From Mesostigma viride (lineage: Eukaryota > Streptophyta > Mesostigmatophyceae > Mesostigmatales > Mesostigmataceae): a stretch of DNA of 64,000 nucleotides. Made by a program: the position numbers and the translations under genes. The stretch spans positions 2,623,526 to 2,687,525 of the forward strand of contig RPFO01000034.1 in assembly GCA_009746045.1 (NCBI GenBank), read 5' to 3'. Below are positions 50,307 to 61,558 of this stretch, piece after piece. Below the pieces are notes generated by a model. It had not been told where the DNA came from, did no database searches, and saw nothing but the letters and a program-made list of their open reading frames with translations. Each line of letters starts with the position of its first letter. Position 1 is the first letter of the stretch.

Positions 50307-53145
50307 CCGACCTCCCCCACCGCGCGCGTAGCCTTTTCGCGCAATGTGCAATCGTTTCTCTCCGGCGCATGCACGCCGCTCCGGACGACCCGCTGGGCTT
50401 TAAACTGCACATGGTGACCCCCCGCCTGCTCCTCACCCCTCTCGGGCGTGGTGTGCGCGGCCTCCAGGGTGCGGTTATTGCCCGTTGCCGACGCTTTCTG
50501 CAGGGGGACTGGGAGGGGCTGTTTGGCGTGCCGCCCCCGCGCACGGCCCGGCTGTCGGGGGAGGTCAACTTCGAGCGGGTGGCCGCCGACGTCATCCGCC
50601 TCGTCCGCGAGGGGCAGCTCAGCCGGGCCATGACCCGCTTGGAAATGGCCAAGCTGGCCCCCGCCAATGCGGCTACCCTGGCGGCCTTGGAGGCTCTTCA
50701 CCCTGCGGAGCCCGGATTCCAGCTGCCCGTGCCGGACCCCCTGCCGGCCCCCCTCCGGCTGGACCGCGACTGCTTCCTGGAGGTGATGCGTGCGGTCCCG
50801 CGGGCTTCCTCTACCGGGCCGTCGGGCTGGCGCTACGAGCACTTGGAGGTCCTGGTGGGGCATGGGGGCGAGGACATTCTCTTTGACACCCTCATTGACC
50901 TGGCGGCTGGTCGCGTTCCTCCCGCTGCGCGCGAGTGGTTAGCGGGCGCTCGCCTCCTCGCTCTGCTCAAGGGTGTCTTGCCCCCCCCGAGGGCAAGGTG
51001 CGCCCGATCGCCTGCGGTGAGGTGCTCCGCAAGCTCGTGGGCAAAGTGATCTGCCGCCAAAAGGCGCCCGAGCTCCGTGCCTTTTTCTGCCCGCCCCTCG
51101 CAGCGGGTGAGACCTCGGTGGCGGCCCAGCTGGGGGTGACGACTCCAGGCGGGGCGGATATCCTCATCCATTCGGTGCAGGCCTACCTCGAGGCCCACCC
51201 CACCCACGCTGTCGTCAAGGTCGACTGCCACAACGCGTTCAACAGTCTGTCCCGCGCCAGCATGTTTGCGGCCGTCATGGAGTCCTTCGAGGACTTGTAC
51301 GCTTGGACAGCCGTGTGCTACGGCCAGCCCGGCCAACTGGTTCACATCATGGAGGACGGCACTCGCGGCGGCCTGCTGTCGCGGTCGGGCACCCAGCAAG
51401 GGGACCCCCTGGGACCCCTGTACTTTGCCGCCCCCCTCCAGGGTTGCCTCCAAGCGGTCCATGCTGCCCACCCGGCGGTCGCTATTCAGGCCTACTTGGA
51501 TGATATCTACCTTCTGGGCCCTGTGCCGGACACCACCGCGGCTCTGCTGGCACTGCAGACCGCGGTGGCCGACATCAACCTCCAGTTGACCCTTGCCAAG
51601 TGCGCGGTGTACTCGCCCCAAGGTGATTGCTCCGGCTTTCCGCCCCAGCTCTTGGGCCGGGACGAGCGCCTCCATGGGTTGGATGTCCTCGGCGTTCCGG
51701 TTGGCGACCCCGCGTTTGTCATCGATGCTCTGCGGGCCGCCCTCGAGGCACGCACTGAGGTACTGCCCTTGATTGCGCGCCTTCATGATTCGCAGACCAA
51801 GGGTCTGCTTCTGTGGTTTTGCGCTCACCCTCGCGTCGTTCACTGGCTCCGGGGCGCTCTTCCGGCTCAGGTCCGGCTGGCCGCCGAGGGCCACGACGAA
51901 CGCATCCAGTCGGCCTTGGCGCAGCTGGTCCCGGGCCCCGACCTCCCGCCACATGCTATTCGCATTGCCTCCCTGCCTGCACGGATGGGTGGCTGCGGTC
52001 TGACTCGTGCCGCCCGGCTGGCCCCAGCAGCATTTTTGGGCTCCGTCGCTCAGTCGTGGGCGGAAAGCTGCCGGCTCCTGCCCCTTTTGGCAACGGCAGC
52101 GCCTGACCTCCTGGACCCCAGCAGCCCTTTGCCCTTCGTCACCGCCATCCAGGAGGCCTATGCTGAGATCCAGCAGGCCTGTTCTCCCGTCCGTGCCGCT
52201 CAGGCGGTACAGCGCCACCTCCCTCGCGGCACTCCCTCGGTCGCCTCCGTTCAATCTCCCGCCGCATTCCCTGCTCGCGTCATCGATAAACACCAGAAAA
52301 CCTACGCGGGTATTCTGCACACGGCTGATTGGATTGCTCTTTTCGCGGACCTCAACGCCCAGGGACGTGCGTGGCTGTTCTCGCTTTCCTTGCGGAGTGT
52401 GGGCTCGGCGTACCTTCGTGCTCTTCCCATGGCCCCCCCATTCGCCTTGGCTCCCAGCCACTACTCGGTGGCGCTCCGGCACCAGCTATTTGCCCCGCAG
52501 CCTCTTGTTCCGGCCGGGCGGCCTTGTGGTAGCTGTGGGCAGCCGCTGGATCCCACGGGGACTCACTACCTTGCCTGCATGGGGGGCCAACAGAATCAGA
52601 ATTGGTATTTGTATTTGCACACTGTCCTCCTGACGGTGGTGCTCGCCATGATTCGGTCGGTTTTCCCCCACGCGAACATCCGGTCCGAGGATGCGGATGG
52701 CGCTGCCTTCTATTCCCCCAACCACCGGCCTGACATCGTGGTGCTGGACTTTGAGGGGGGTGGCCGGCATCTGCTTATTGACGTTTCGGTGGCGCGGCCC
52801 TTGGCTCTTAGCCACGTGGCTGGGGCCTCCCTCACGGCAGGTTACACGGCGGACCGGGCGGAGCGGGCCAAGCTCCTGGCCTACGGCGACGTCGGGCACC
52901 ATCGTGTGGTGCCCTTTGTCCTGGAGGAGTTTGGGGCCATGGGGCCCCTGACCTCCGCCTTCTTCAAGGAGTGTTGCCGGCTCCGGGAGGACCGGCTGGA
53001 CCTGGAGGGCCAGCGGGCCCCATGGTCGGCGCGGACCTGGACGTCATATTGGCGTCAGCGCTTGTCGGTGGCGCTGACTCGGGCCATGGCTGACATCATG
53101 CTCCGCCGTACGCGGGCTGATTTTGCGGTGCAGCAGGGCTATTAG
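50215..53145 (+). CDS. LINE reverse transcriptase and restriction-like endonuclease, one frameshift
   Basis: The N-terminal RT part lies in one frame up to about 50985 (DPLGFKLHMVTPRLLLTPLG; WRYEHLEVLVGHGG), then a C run (50978-50985) shifts to the frame ending at 53145. RT motifs are KVDCHNAFNSLSR (A), GTQQGDPLGPLYFAA (B) and AYLDDIYLLG (C, YLDD). After the thumb comes CGSCGQPLDP...THYLAC (CX2CX9HX3C), then the endonuclease HRPDIVVLDFEG...HLLIDVSVARP (PD...D core). The protein ends LRRTRADFAVQQGY. It copies its RNA at the nick made by the endonuclease. Confidence 0.9.
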
Positions 53146-53278
53146 GTTCCTCCCGTTAGGCGTTTCCATTGGTCTTATCGTAGTATAGAGCTTTGACATG
53201 GCTCTGTATATAGGTTTATAGCTGGGCGTTTGCTTTGGTTTGAGTGATTTCACTCTGCTGTAAGTAATTATATTTTTA

Positions 53279-53370
53279 ATATATATGTGGCTTTATATTG
53301 GTTATGTTTACTTGGGTGCCTTCACTTTGATGCAAGTAATTATATATTTTAATATATATATGTGGCTGTG
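53279..53370 (+). repeat. Second LINE-tail-like sequence downstream of the long LINE
   Basis: After the target duplication a diverged repeat of the LINE tail (CACTTTGATGCAAGTAATTA then TTAATATATATATGTGGCTG) occurs, so the LINE may have entered an older tail or a preferred AT-rich target. Confidence 0.55.
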
Positions 53371-53487
53371 CATGCACGCAAATACTACAGTAGTATACAA
53401 TTAATGCATGTAGTATGTTTGCATGGTGCGATGCTATGTGAATATACTGAGCTGCATGTGACTACAGGTGTGTGACTCGTGGTGTGC

Positions 53488-53575
53488 ATTAATTAATTAA
53501 TTAACTGAATTAATTAATTAATATTAATTAATCTCGTGTCCCCGTTGGGGAACCACGGAGGCTAAACAGGTGGGG
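53488..53575 (-). mobile_element. Short LINE 3'-end relic with TTAA-repeat tail
   Basis: TTAATTAATTAA repeats followed by CTCGTGTCCCCGTTGGGGA match the tail of the ORF1-only LINE at 20600-20640 (CTCGTGCTCCCGTTGGGGA). Confidence 0.55.
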
Positions 53576-55173
53576 ATGTGATAAGTAACTCACATATTCT
53601 CACCTTCCATACAACATTTAACCTTGTTTTCCAGCAGGCTGAAGAGCATGACAGGCGTCTATGAGCTCGCCAGCTCCTTGCAACGGTGATGCCGCTCCCA
53701 GGCAGCTAGGGTCCTTGACTACGCAATATAGAATGTCTACCGTGTGAAAACCTCCATACAGGAAGTGTAGCAAAGCCAGATAACTGCCCGATCAATTCTG
53801 GGTAGCTTTAGGAAGCATGGCATACGCAGCGTAAGGAAAACCATTGAAAGCTGCGGAAAATCTGATAGCACAACTGCAACAAGTGGAGAACAAAATAGCA
53901 AGAAAAACCCAGAAACGGCGCAAAAAGTTTCATGCCAGGTTCATTAAGAGCGCAAACAGACTGGGCGGTGACATGCGGCAAATCAACGTACCACGGCCGG
54001 CATTATTTCCTACCCAGGCGCGCAAGAAAAGCCAGCCAGCCATGGATGGATTAACCGCGGATCGCGCAGGCCTGAACGAAATCATTTTAGAAATGACAGG
54101 AAATGGCCGCAGATCGAAGATGCTTAGGTTATTTTCATGGTGTCCGTTACTAAACGGCTCTTGCTGCATCAAAATAACCCACGAATGTCGAGTTCTACCG
54201 TCGCAGGCACACATGCTAGATTATTCATCGCGGCCAAATTGACGTTGGATGAGACCCCCGTGCAAATCTGTACCAACAAAGGCAGCGAATTTGCAAATAG
54301 TGCAGATCTTGCTATGAAACATCATAATAGAACATCACTTTTAACCATCGGCTTAATTTTTTCGCCTGTCGCCCGCTGGATTAGCCATATTTTAACGGAA
54401 CGCACGTCGCCATGGCCACCTCCGCACGGTGCGCGCACTGTGCACCACAACGTCAAAATAAGATCGCGTCGAATTGTGAAAGTTCAGACGGGTCAGTACT
54501 TAGTAGAGATACGAAATCTGTGGCTTCAAATCGTTGCCCTGTCGTTCTGGCATCCTAGCCGCGCAAAACGTAAAAAAAACGCGGAAAACACGGCATTATA
54601 CGGTATTATACGTCATTATGCGCTAAAACGTATTACGTATGAAAAATTATACGCTAAAAGCCAGCGTATTACGTATTATACCGTATTATACCGTATTATA
54701 CGGCGTATGATCTCACTCTGGTAGCCACAGAATATCTGGAGCGGGAGTTCTGCGCACCACTGTTTCGCATGGAAAAATTCAAGGATTACTTTCAGATGTA
54801 TAGCGAAGCGATAATTGACAAGACCTCTGGCTAATTTGATTATAACCACTCCGTAGGGTTCATCGATGGTACTTTCATTGCAAACGTGCCGGCCCGACAG
54901 TTTTAATGCCCCATACGGCCTGTTGCAGCAGGTTTGTTACAACAGAAACCATAGGAGTCACGGTCTCCTCTTCCAGGGAACGGAATTGTTGCCCCTGACG
55001 GTCTACTAATAGATTTTTACGGCCCCGAGGTCGGTAGGCATCACGATTCTTTTATGACGCATAGGTACGTCGAAGTTGTGGGACAGAATGCACAACTAAC
55101 TGTACCTCGCATCCAATATTCCCTACACCCTCTATGGGGACCGAGCATATTATGGGTTTGCTCCATATATAGT

Positions 55174-55379
55174 AAAAATATAATTACTTACAGCAGAGTG
55201 AAATCACTCAAACTAAAGCAAACGCCCAGCTATAAACCTATATACAGAGCCATGTCAAAGCTCTTTACTACCATAAGACCAATGGAAACGCCTAACGGGA
55301 GGAACCTAATAGCCCTGCTGCACCGCAAAATCAGCCCGCGTACGGCGGAGCATGATGTCAGCCATGACCCGAGTCAGCC
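55174..55379 (-). mobile_element. RLE-LINE copy C1, extreme 5' truncation
   Basis: About 205 bp equal to the 3' end of the long LINE, from the AT tail to the last ~60 coding bases, reversed. CATATATA on both sides may be its target duplication. It lies in the Harbinger-like relic. Confidence 0.85.
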
Positions 55380-55385
55380 ATATAT

Positions 55386-56877
55386 ATATTCATTGAGAAT
55401 GATAGATTACGGAGGTGAGATAGGCATGCAACATAAGGAAAAAACCGATAACTGGGAGAATAACCCTGAAGAAATTAATAGTAATCTGACACAGACATCC
55501 AAGGATCACGCCAGCGGCACAAGGTACAACTAACTATACATCACAAAACTACACGCAGCAACAGCGCTGCCGGCCCACCATGCAGGCCTGGAAGGAATCT
55601 AGACCGCATGGGTCGCGACAAAGTCGGCCCGGGTGCGGCGGAATAACACATCAGCCACGCTGCGAGTGAGGGCGAGTGACAGACGCTGCCGCCAATACGA
55701 GGACCACGTGCGGGCCGACCACGGGGCGGTCTGACCCTCGAGGTCGAGGCGGTCTTCACGGCGCTGGCAGCACTCGTGGAAAAACTCCGCTGTCTTGGGG
55801 CCCATGGCCCCGAACTCCTCAAGGACAAAGGGGATGACCCGGTGGGGCCCCACATTGCCGTAGGAGGCAAACTTGTCGCGCTCAGCCACAGCGGCAGCAG
55901 CGCCGGCATCCACAGCCGCCCGGAGGATGTGGCGACCGGAAAGCGGCCGAGCCACGGAGACATCGATGAGCAGGTGGCAACCCTGCCCGTCGTAGTCAAG
56001 CACGGTAATGTCGGGGCGGTGGTTGGGTGAGTAGAGGGCGGCCCCATCCGCGTCCTCGCACTTAATGGTGGAGTGGGGAAAGACCGACCGAACCATGGCA
56101 CACACCACCCGGAGGAGAGCGGTATGGAGATAGAGGAACCAGTTCTGGTTCTGCTGGCCACCCATGCACGCGATGTAGTGCGTCCCAGTAGTATCCAGAG
56201 CAAGCCCGCAGCTGCCGCAGGACGCACCCGCCGTGATGAGAGGTTGCGGGGCAAAGAGCTGGTGGCGGAGAGCGATGGCGTAAAGGGCCGGAACCAGTGT
56301 GAACAAAGGGCTCATGGGGAGGGCGCGCAGGAATGCGGACCCCACGCTCCCCTCAAGGGAAACGGAGTGAAGCCAAGCCTTCCCCTGATCGTTCAAGCTC
56401 GCATGCAGACCCATCCAGTCGGCACAGTGTAGTATACCCGCGTAGGTCTTTTGTTGTTTTTCATGAACGCAGGCAGGGAAGACACTAGGACTGACGACAG
56501 TGGACACGCCGGGCGTGCCCCGGGGCAGGCGACGGTGGACGGCCTGAGCGGGGCGGACGAGGTCGCAAGCCTGCTGGATCCCGAGGTAAGAATCCTGCAC
56601 AGCCTGCACAAAGGGGAAGGGGGATGGGGTGACCAAGTCGGGAATGGCGCTGACGGCGCTGGGGACCAACCGGCGGATCTCCGCCCAGGCCTGAGCAACA
56701 GAGCCAAGGAAGGCGGCGGGGGCGAGGCGGGCGGCGCGGGTGAGCCCACACCCGCCCATGCGGCAGGGGAGGGTGGCCAAGCGCATGGAGTGAGCTGGCA
56801 GGCTAGGGCCGGGGAGGAGCACCTGCAATATATATATTCACCTCCGTAATCTATCATTCTCAATGAATATATATATA
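55386..56877. repeat. Inverted ~30-bp flanks around LINE copy C2
   Basis: ATTCATTGAGAATGATAGAT and the following bases (55386-55418) recur inverted at 56837-56870. The right copy is followed by ATTAATAATATAATTACTTA, the same sequence that forms the tail of copy A. Confidence 0.85.
55420..56829 (-). mobile_element. RLE-LINE copy C2, a second subfamily, 5'-truncated
   Basis: An open frame of 409 codons (56828-55599) aligns along its length with the C-terminal part of the long LINE but differs at many residues (CGSCGLALDTTGTHYIAC; HRPDITVLDYDG; LLIDVSVARPL). The CCHC and endonuclease residues are intact. The 3' UTR is unrelated to that of the long LINE. The 5' end is cut inside the region after RT. 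Inverted ~30-bp sequences flank it. Confidence 0.88.
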
Positions 56878-56899
56878 TTAATAATATAATTACTTATTA

Positions 56900-57925
56900 T
56901 ATTATATATAAGGCCTGAGTACTAGTGCTATGTTCCCTAAGTAGTGTAATCCCCTCTATTGTCTGCTAGGGCCAATAGTCAGCTGGAAAAAGATAACTGT
57001 AACTGCTGTCCCCACCTCCTGACTGCTATCTACCTTGCTAGACGTGGGTGTCTGAGAGCATTCACGAGTGGTGTGCAAACCCCCAGGCAATGACATACGT
57101 TCCTTACTAGACTTATCTGCATCTCCTAGATTATCAAATCCCTTCCACCTGGCAATAGAGCCCTTATCCTTAATGTATTCCTCACATGCCCTGTAGGGAC
57201 GTTATGCATTATAGGCTAGCAGAAGCTTGCAAGAAGGAAAAGGGGAATCCCAGGAATACCTCTAAGTGCAGTGCAGTTACCACATAACGCAACGAGGAAG
57301 AAGACGGAATCTAACACAGCACACGCCCCAGCCTTCCGCGGCAAAGGGCTATACAATAAGCACACGGAGGTAGACACCGACGTCAACACAGTCGGCAACA
57401 GCCAGACGGTATCCACCCCCACAACAGGTCAAACAACGAATGGTCGTCATCCGCGACTTCCATTGGCACCAACGACATTCACAACGAACCTATAGAAGCA
57501 CAACGTATAACAAGAACCCCCTACGCGTGCGGTCCCGGAGAGGAGGCAAACGTCTAGAAGGATAAATCTAAACTAGGGGACGTACCATCTTCGATGACGT
57601 TGATCCCTCCTGAGCTGGCCGCCACCCGGTGTCGTTGAAGGCAAGCCATGGCCGCCACTTGGTGTCGTTGAAAACAGGAGAGCTGAACGCTTTCGTTGAC
57701 AGCACCTCACCACAGGACTATTGCTAGCCCCGCCGAGTATCCCGGACTGGCCGCTTGCTGCCTAGGTCGTCGTTGAATCCCTTTACGGGCTGGCCGCCGA
57801 CCTGTCAGCAATCGTTGAATTCCGGAACCTCTATCTACGCCAAGCACCGCCCTGGTTTCCTAATTGGCTTCCCTAACCCTCTCCGCGAGAGTTAGCTGAC
57901 CTCTCCAGCACATTTCCTCCGATAA
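56900..57925. other. Spacer without a supported gene
   Basis: It contains a short direct repeat (GGTGTCGTTGAA preceded by TGGCCGCCAC, at about 57620 and 57655). No domain recognised; a frame at 57271-57495 is probably chance. Confidence 0.45.
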
Positions 57926-57929
57926 CCAG

Positions 57930-58597
57930 TGTTACGTCCCAGCCCAGACACACCTAGCCTGAGCCACGTAGCGAAAGATCTACCATGCCGGAATTAGGAA
58001 GATTCAAGGTGGCCTAATGCAGATTGCGCTTCACGACTGGGGTCGTGATATATCTGGCACCGCGGCTTGATGCCAAGCTAATTAATACACACTTATAATG
58101 GCTAGCAATACCAATTACAAATGGATAGTTGCCCCAGGTTTAATGTGTAGGCGTATTCGCACTTATCATTCATCAAACCAAGAGGACGAGACTCTCGTCC
58201 TCGGACCAATTTCACCTAGGTCTGCCACTACGCTGGCAAGGGGCGCCGACATGGCGCCGACCTTCCAAAGCATGCAGTCCACACAAGATCCTCGGGTCGA
58301 CATCGACCCTCGCCTACAGAATCCACGCATGAGTACAATATCTCAACTAGCTATAAAGTACGCAGCGCGGCGCGACTGCACCGGCCCCTAGAAGATACAC
58401 GCATACAACAACCTAGGCCCAAAATAACTGGTCCGAATCACCCAAACTGTCATAGTTCCATACAAAAGTCCTGACCAAGGGACAATTCCCAAATTAAGTC
58501 CCGAAATGAGTCCCAAAGTCCTACGGACTATGACAACAAGTCAAACTACATAATTTATTCCATTGTTACGTCCGTCCAAAAGGGCCGGGACGTAACA
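57930..58597. mobile_element. Possible solo LTR or inverted-end element
   Basis: It starts TGTTACGTCCCAGCCC and ends with the inverse of TGTTACGTCCCGGCCC (15 of 16). A second inner copy makes a hairpin at 58564-58597. No target duplication was found, so boundaries and class are uncertain. Confidence 0.35.
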
Positions 58598-58615
58598 GGG
58601 AAGTGGGGGCGGGAT

Positions 58616-60244
58616 GTGATGCAAGTGGCATCACAGGTTATCCTTGAACTCAAGCGGGTCATCGTGCAGAACAGGGAGCAGGCCAGGCTGTATGAGCAAG
58701 AGAAGGGGAAGCACCGTGTGGATGCAAAGGGGAGGCAGGGTTGTGACACCTCCATAGACGGGTCATGGCTGACTAGGGGGTTCCACTCCTTGTGGGGCCA
58801 GCAGTGCCTAATCCACGCAGGCACCAAGCTGGTAATCGCACACCATATTAGCTCCAAATTCTGACAGTCCCAAGTGTGCAGCAGCCAAGCGCGCAGGCAT
58901 TCCTGTAGACCCACATGACAACTGCTGGAATAACACGGAGGGCAGCAGCAGGAGCATGGAGGGGGAGGGGGCAGTGTATATGCTGGAGGAGCTGCAGTCC
59001 TTACAGGCAGGGGTGCGCACGGGCATGGTGATGCATGCAGCAGTAGGGGCCCCTGGTGAGAAAGTGGTTGCAGACAAGCCCCAAGAGCAGCGTTTGTATG
59101 CTGCCACGGTTGTGAGTGATGGGGACACCACGTGGGTCGCGCGTGTGCAGCAGTCTGATGCACTAAAGGCTAGCAAGCACATCCCCAAGAAGTTGAATGA
59201 CCTCAACCACCTCTCTGGCACCTTGTATGCTGCACTGCTTCGAGCCAAGAAGGACCACCTGAAAGATGTCAGGAATGTGCTCACCCCTCAGCAGCTCACT
59301 AGCATGATCTATGGTTACCGCGCATGCATCAGGGCAAACTGGCACATGGGGCCGCGCCACATTGTGGGCGCTATGAGCAATGCATTGCAGCATTACTTTG
59401 GCGACCACGATGATTGCCCCAATTGGCCCAACCACCAAACTGAAGGATGGGGTGGTCACGGAGGTGCAGTGGTGTGAGGGCAAGCCTGGGATGGCGAGGG
59501 AGGTGATTGTGAGGGGGCGGACAGTGCATGGATGTGCTGGCCATTGTGAAGAAGGTGTGGGAGGTCAAGACTACCGAGGAGATATTGCAGGGCTGCTGCC
59601 ATGAGGGCAGCAGCAACTTGAATGAGTGGGTGCACTCAGTTCAGGTGGCGTCCACCCCACGTGGCAAGGGTGGCTTTCCTGGTTTGCTATACCCTGCTTC
59701 CCTGGCTATTGGCATCTTGCGGGCGCAATTTGGGGATGACTGGTGGGTCCGCCTTGCTGGCCTTCTCGGCATTGTGTTTCAACCCTCCCTGCTGCTGCAG
59801 CTGGCGGCCCTGGCACGGGATAGGAAGCTGCAGCAAGCCAAGAAGAAGACGGTGGAGTTCAAGCTGGCAGAGAAGAAGAAGGAGATGCTAGCTAAGGGCC
59901 TGCAGTGGGCCGACAAGCAAAAGGACAAGTGCACCTATGAGAAGGGGGTGGCATATGGGGGTGTGTCCCCAATCGCCAACAGTGACAGCAAGGGTGAGGG
60001 GGAGGGAGGGGGGGAGGAGGGGGAGGAGGAGGAGTGGGATGACACTCCCTGCCTTGTGTGCTGTAAAACCAACTCCCCAGCCGCGAACCCAATAGTGTTG
60101 TGTGATGGTGAGCGTGAGGGCAGGAAGTGTGACCAGGGGCTACATTTGAAGTGCATGGACCCCCCCCTGAATGCTGTGCCCGAGGGGAGCTGGTTTTGCC
60201 CCACATGCGTGACGGGTGATAGTGATAGTGATGAGGAGTCCTAA
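58616..60244 (+). pseudogene. Mutator/Kolobok-like DDE transposase fused to PHD finger, frameshifted
   Basis: A first frame (58616-58864) holds CDTSIDGSWLTRGFHSLWGQ, matching the first-Asp block DGSWxxRG of this transposase group. The next (to 59477) begins DNCWNNTEGSSRSMEGEGAV and holds AATVVSDGDTTWV (second Asp) and IYGYRACIRANW. The last (59528-60244) holds HEGSSNLNEWVHSV (probable catalytic Glu), a Lys-rich coiled coil, an acidic stretch and a PHD finger: CLVC...CDG...CDQGLHLKCM...WFCPTC. Changes of frame occur near 58860 and between 59455 and 59530. N-terminal sequence before 58616 is missing. DDE chemistry is inferred from the motifs. Confidence 0.7.
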
Positions 60245-60766
60245 ACTTGACATGTCTGGCGCCACTAGGTGGCCATCTGCCAAAATTAATAACTGCTACA
60301 GCTGAGCTCAGAATGCCACCAAACTTTGACAGTGCCTTCTATGGTCATGACAGAATTCGACTATTACTTTTTAGGCCTAACTGATGTGTTATGAGTGTGT
60401 ATGGGGGCGCCCCGCCTAAAAAAGCGTATTTTTGGCCCAAAAATTAATAACTCAATGGGATGTGCTGATTTTGTTGATCCAATTAAGTAGAAACAATGTC
60501 CCATGACATTTTTATATGGGTATTACTTTTTTCATGCAACTGGTTCTCCCACTGTTCTGGGCAAGATGTGCCCCGGAGGGTTTTTTTTTCTATTTTTAGC
60601 TCATAGCCGGTGTATGGCTGGGGGTAGTACCCCCAACAAGTGGTGGTATGCATGCCCAAACATCATGTTTATGGTCCCCAAACATCATTCAGTGGTTGTC
60701 AGTTGCAGTTCTGTAGTTATTAGGGGGGGTAAGTTTTGATATATTTCTATGGGACCCTCCCCTTAA
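60245..60766. mobile_element. 3' region and right end of the PHD-transposase element, at TTAA
   Basis: Non-coding sequence ends ...GGGACCCTCCCC then TTAA (60763-60766), so the inward terminus starts GGGGA as in the 30.05-30.71 kb palindrome. Both also share AAAATTAATAACT and GGGGGTAGTACCCCCAAC-like blocks (60624-60645 here). The left end of the element was not found. Confidence 0.6.
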
Positions 60767-60851
60767 GTTCCCTTCATTCTTGTCTTATGCGTCCACCGGT
60801 TTTTGTTTTGCCCCTGGCCGTTGGGTCGCCAGGGAGGGATGTAAGGGTATA

Positions 60852-61527
60852 AAGGCTAGCCTTTTTGGACATAAAGTGTTCCCATGGGTAAGGATGGCCA
60901 GTTGAGGGCCACTTCCCGATGTGCTCTACTTATTGTTTTAATAAAGAGTCTGGTTACCTTGGAGTTCCACGGTTAATAGAATCGGGGTTCTCTGAACATA
61001 GTTTCTTTATAGTGATACGGAAGGGGAGCCGCTGATGCTAGGTGAAATAGAGCTGGGTGATGTGATCGTAATAAGGTTGATTAGGCTTCTAGTGTACGAG
61101 TATTACGGATGATATGGCCTAATTGTTGCGGCCCATACCTTGACGGTGTGCTGAGTACCTTGACGACGGATTTTTGCGTCTAGGTTCTCCTAGCAGATCT
61201 GTGATTGCGGACGGGTTTGCAACAAGCAATATCTGAAGTAAAACTTGACGGCTAAAACTGTTTAGAGGCCGTTGCCGGATCTGGCCGTTGGTAGAGAGCC
61301 GTTGGCCTTGAAACACGATAAAAGCTTGCTCACCTAGCTCATGGCGGTCTCTTTTGTTTTCCCACCCGCCCTCCCTGTGTGTTGCCTGTTTGGGGGTAAG
61401 GCTAGCCTTTTTGGACATAAAGTGTTCCCATGGGTAAGGATGGCCAGTTGAGGGCCACTTCCCGATGTGCTCTACTTATTGTTTTAATAAAGAGTCTGGT
61501 TACCTTGGAGTTCCACGGTTAATAGAA
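60852..61527. repeat. 130-bp exact direct repeats, 546 bp apart
   Basis: Copies at 60852-60981 and 61398-61527 are identical (GGCTAGCCTTTTTGGACATA ... GGTTAATAGAA) and include AATAAA. The second copy ends 31 bp before the MYND gene start. A TATAAA lies just before the first copy. This could be a small terminal-repeat element or a local duplication of the promoter/leader. Confidence 0.85.
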
Positions 61528-61558
61528 AATCTTTTTGTTCGTTTTTTCCCTGAAAAAG

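Larger units (their letters stand above)
49044..53278 (+). mobile_element. RLE-type LINE with RING finger (NeSL/Utopia-like), longest copy
   Basis: Target duplication ATATATATGTGGCT lies at 49030-49043 and 53279-53292. One coding region spans almost the whole element in three frames and its protein-coding sequence starts right at the 5' junction, so a little may be missing. Domain order: RING-H2, C2H2-like fingers, RT, CCHC, restriction-like endonuclease. The 3' UTR is about 130 bp and the tail is AT-rich. The endonuclease at the C-terminus puts it with R2/NeSL/Utopia-type LINEs. Confidence 0.92.
48729..54720. mobile_element. hAT-like DNA transposon, host of the long LINE
   Basis: The perfect 8-bp target duplication GTAGCCAC lies at 48721-48728 and 54721-54728. 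Ends are CAGAGTGAGATCRTACG inverted. Both ends carry repeated TATAATACGG motifs, likely subterminal binding sites. Without the LINE at 49044-53278 the element is about 1.75 kb. Frames at 53844-54724 show no hAT transposase, so it is probably non-autonomous. Confidence 0.88.
48620..55165 (+). pseudogene. Harbinger-like (DDE_Tnp_4) transposase relic, interrupted
   Basis: Left piece 48620-48728 and right piece 54729-55165 join across the hAT-like insertion: IVQ...VATEYLEREFCAPLF reads through the shared 8-mer. The right piece shows GFIDGTF (first Asp of the DDE triad), then APDGLLIDFYGPEVG and RHHDSFM, the PDG...GxxHD signature of Harbinger/PIF transposases. It has stops and shifts of frame and is a dead gene. 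Its own ends were not found. Confidence 0.65.

Noticed and set aside
54137-54724. Frame with a TNKGSEFAN stretch resembling an integrase core
   Set aside because: Only one short match; the rest has no integrase features and the frame runs into TATAATACGG end repeats of the hAT-like element.
58098-58391. 97-codon frame inside the possible LTR
   Set aside because: No motif, and it lies within a repeat of uncertain class.
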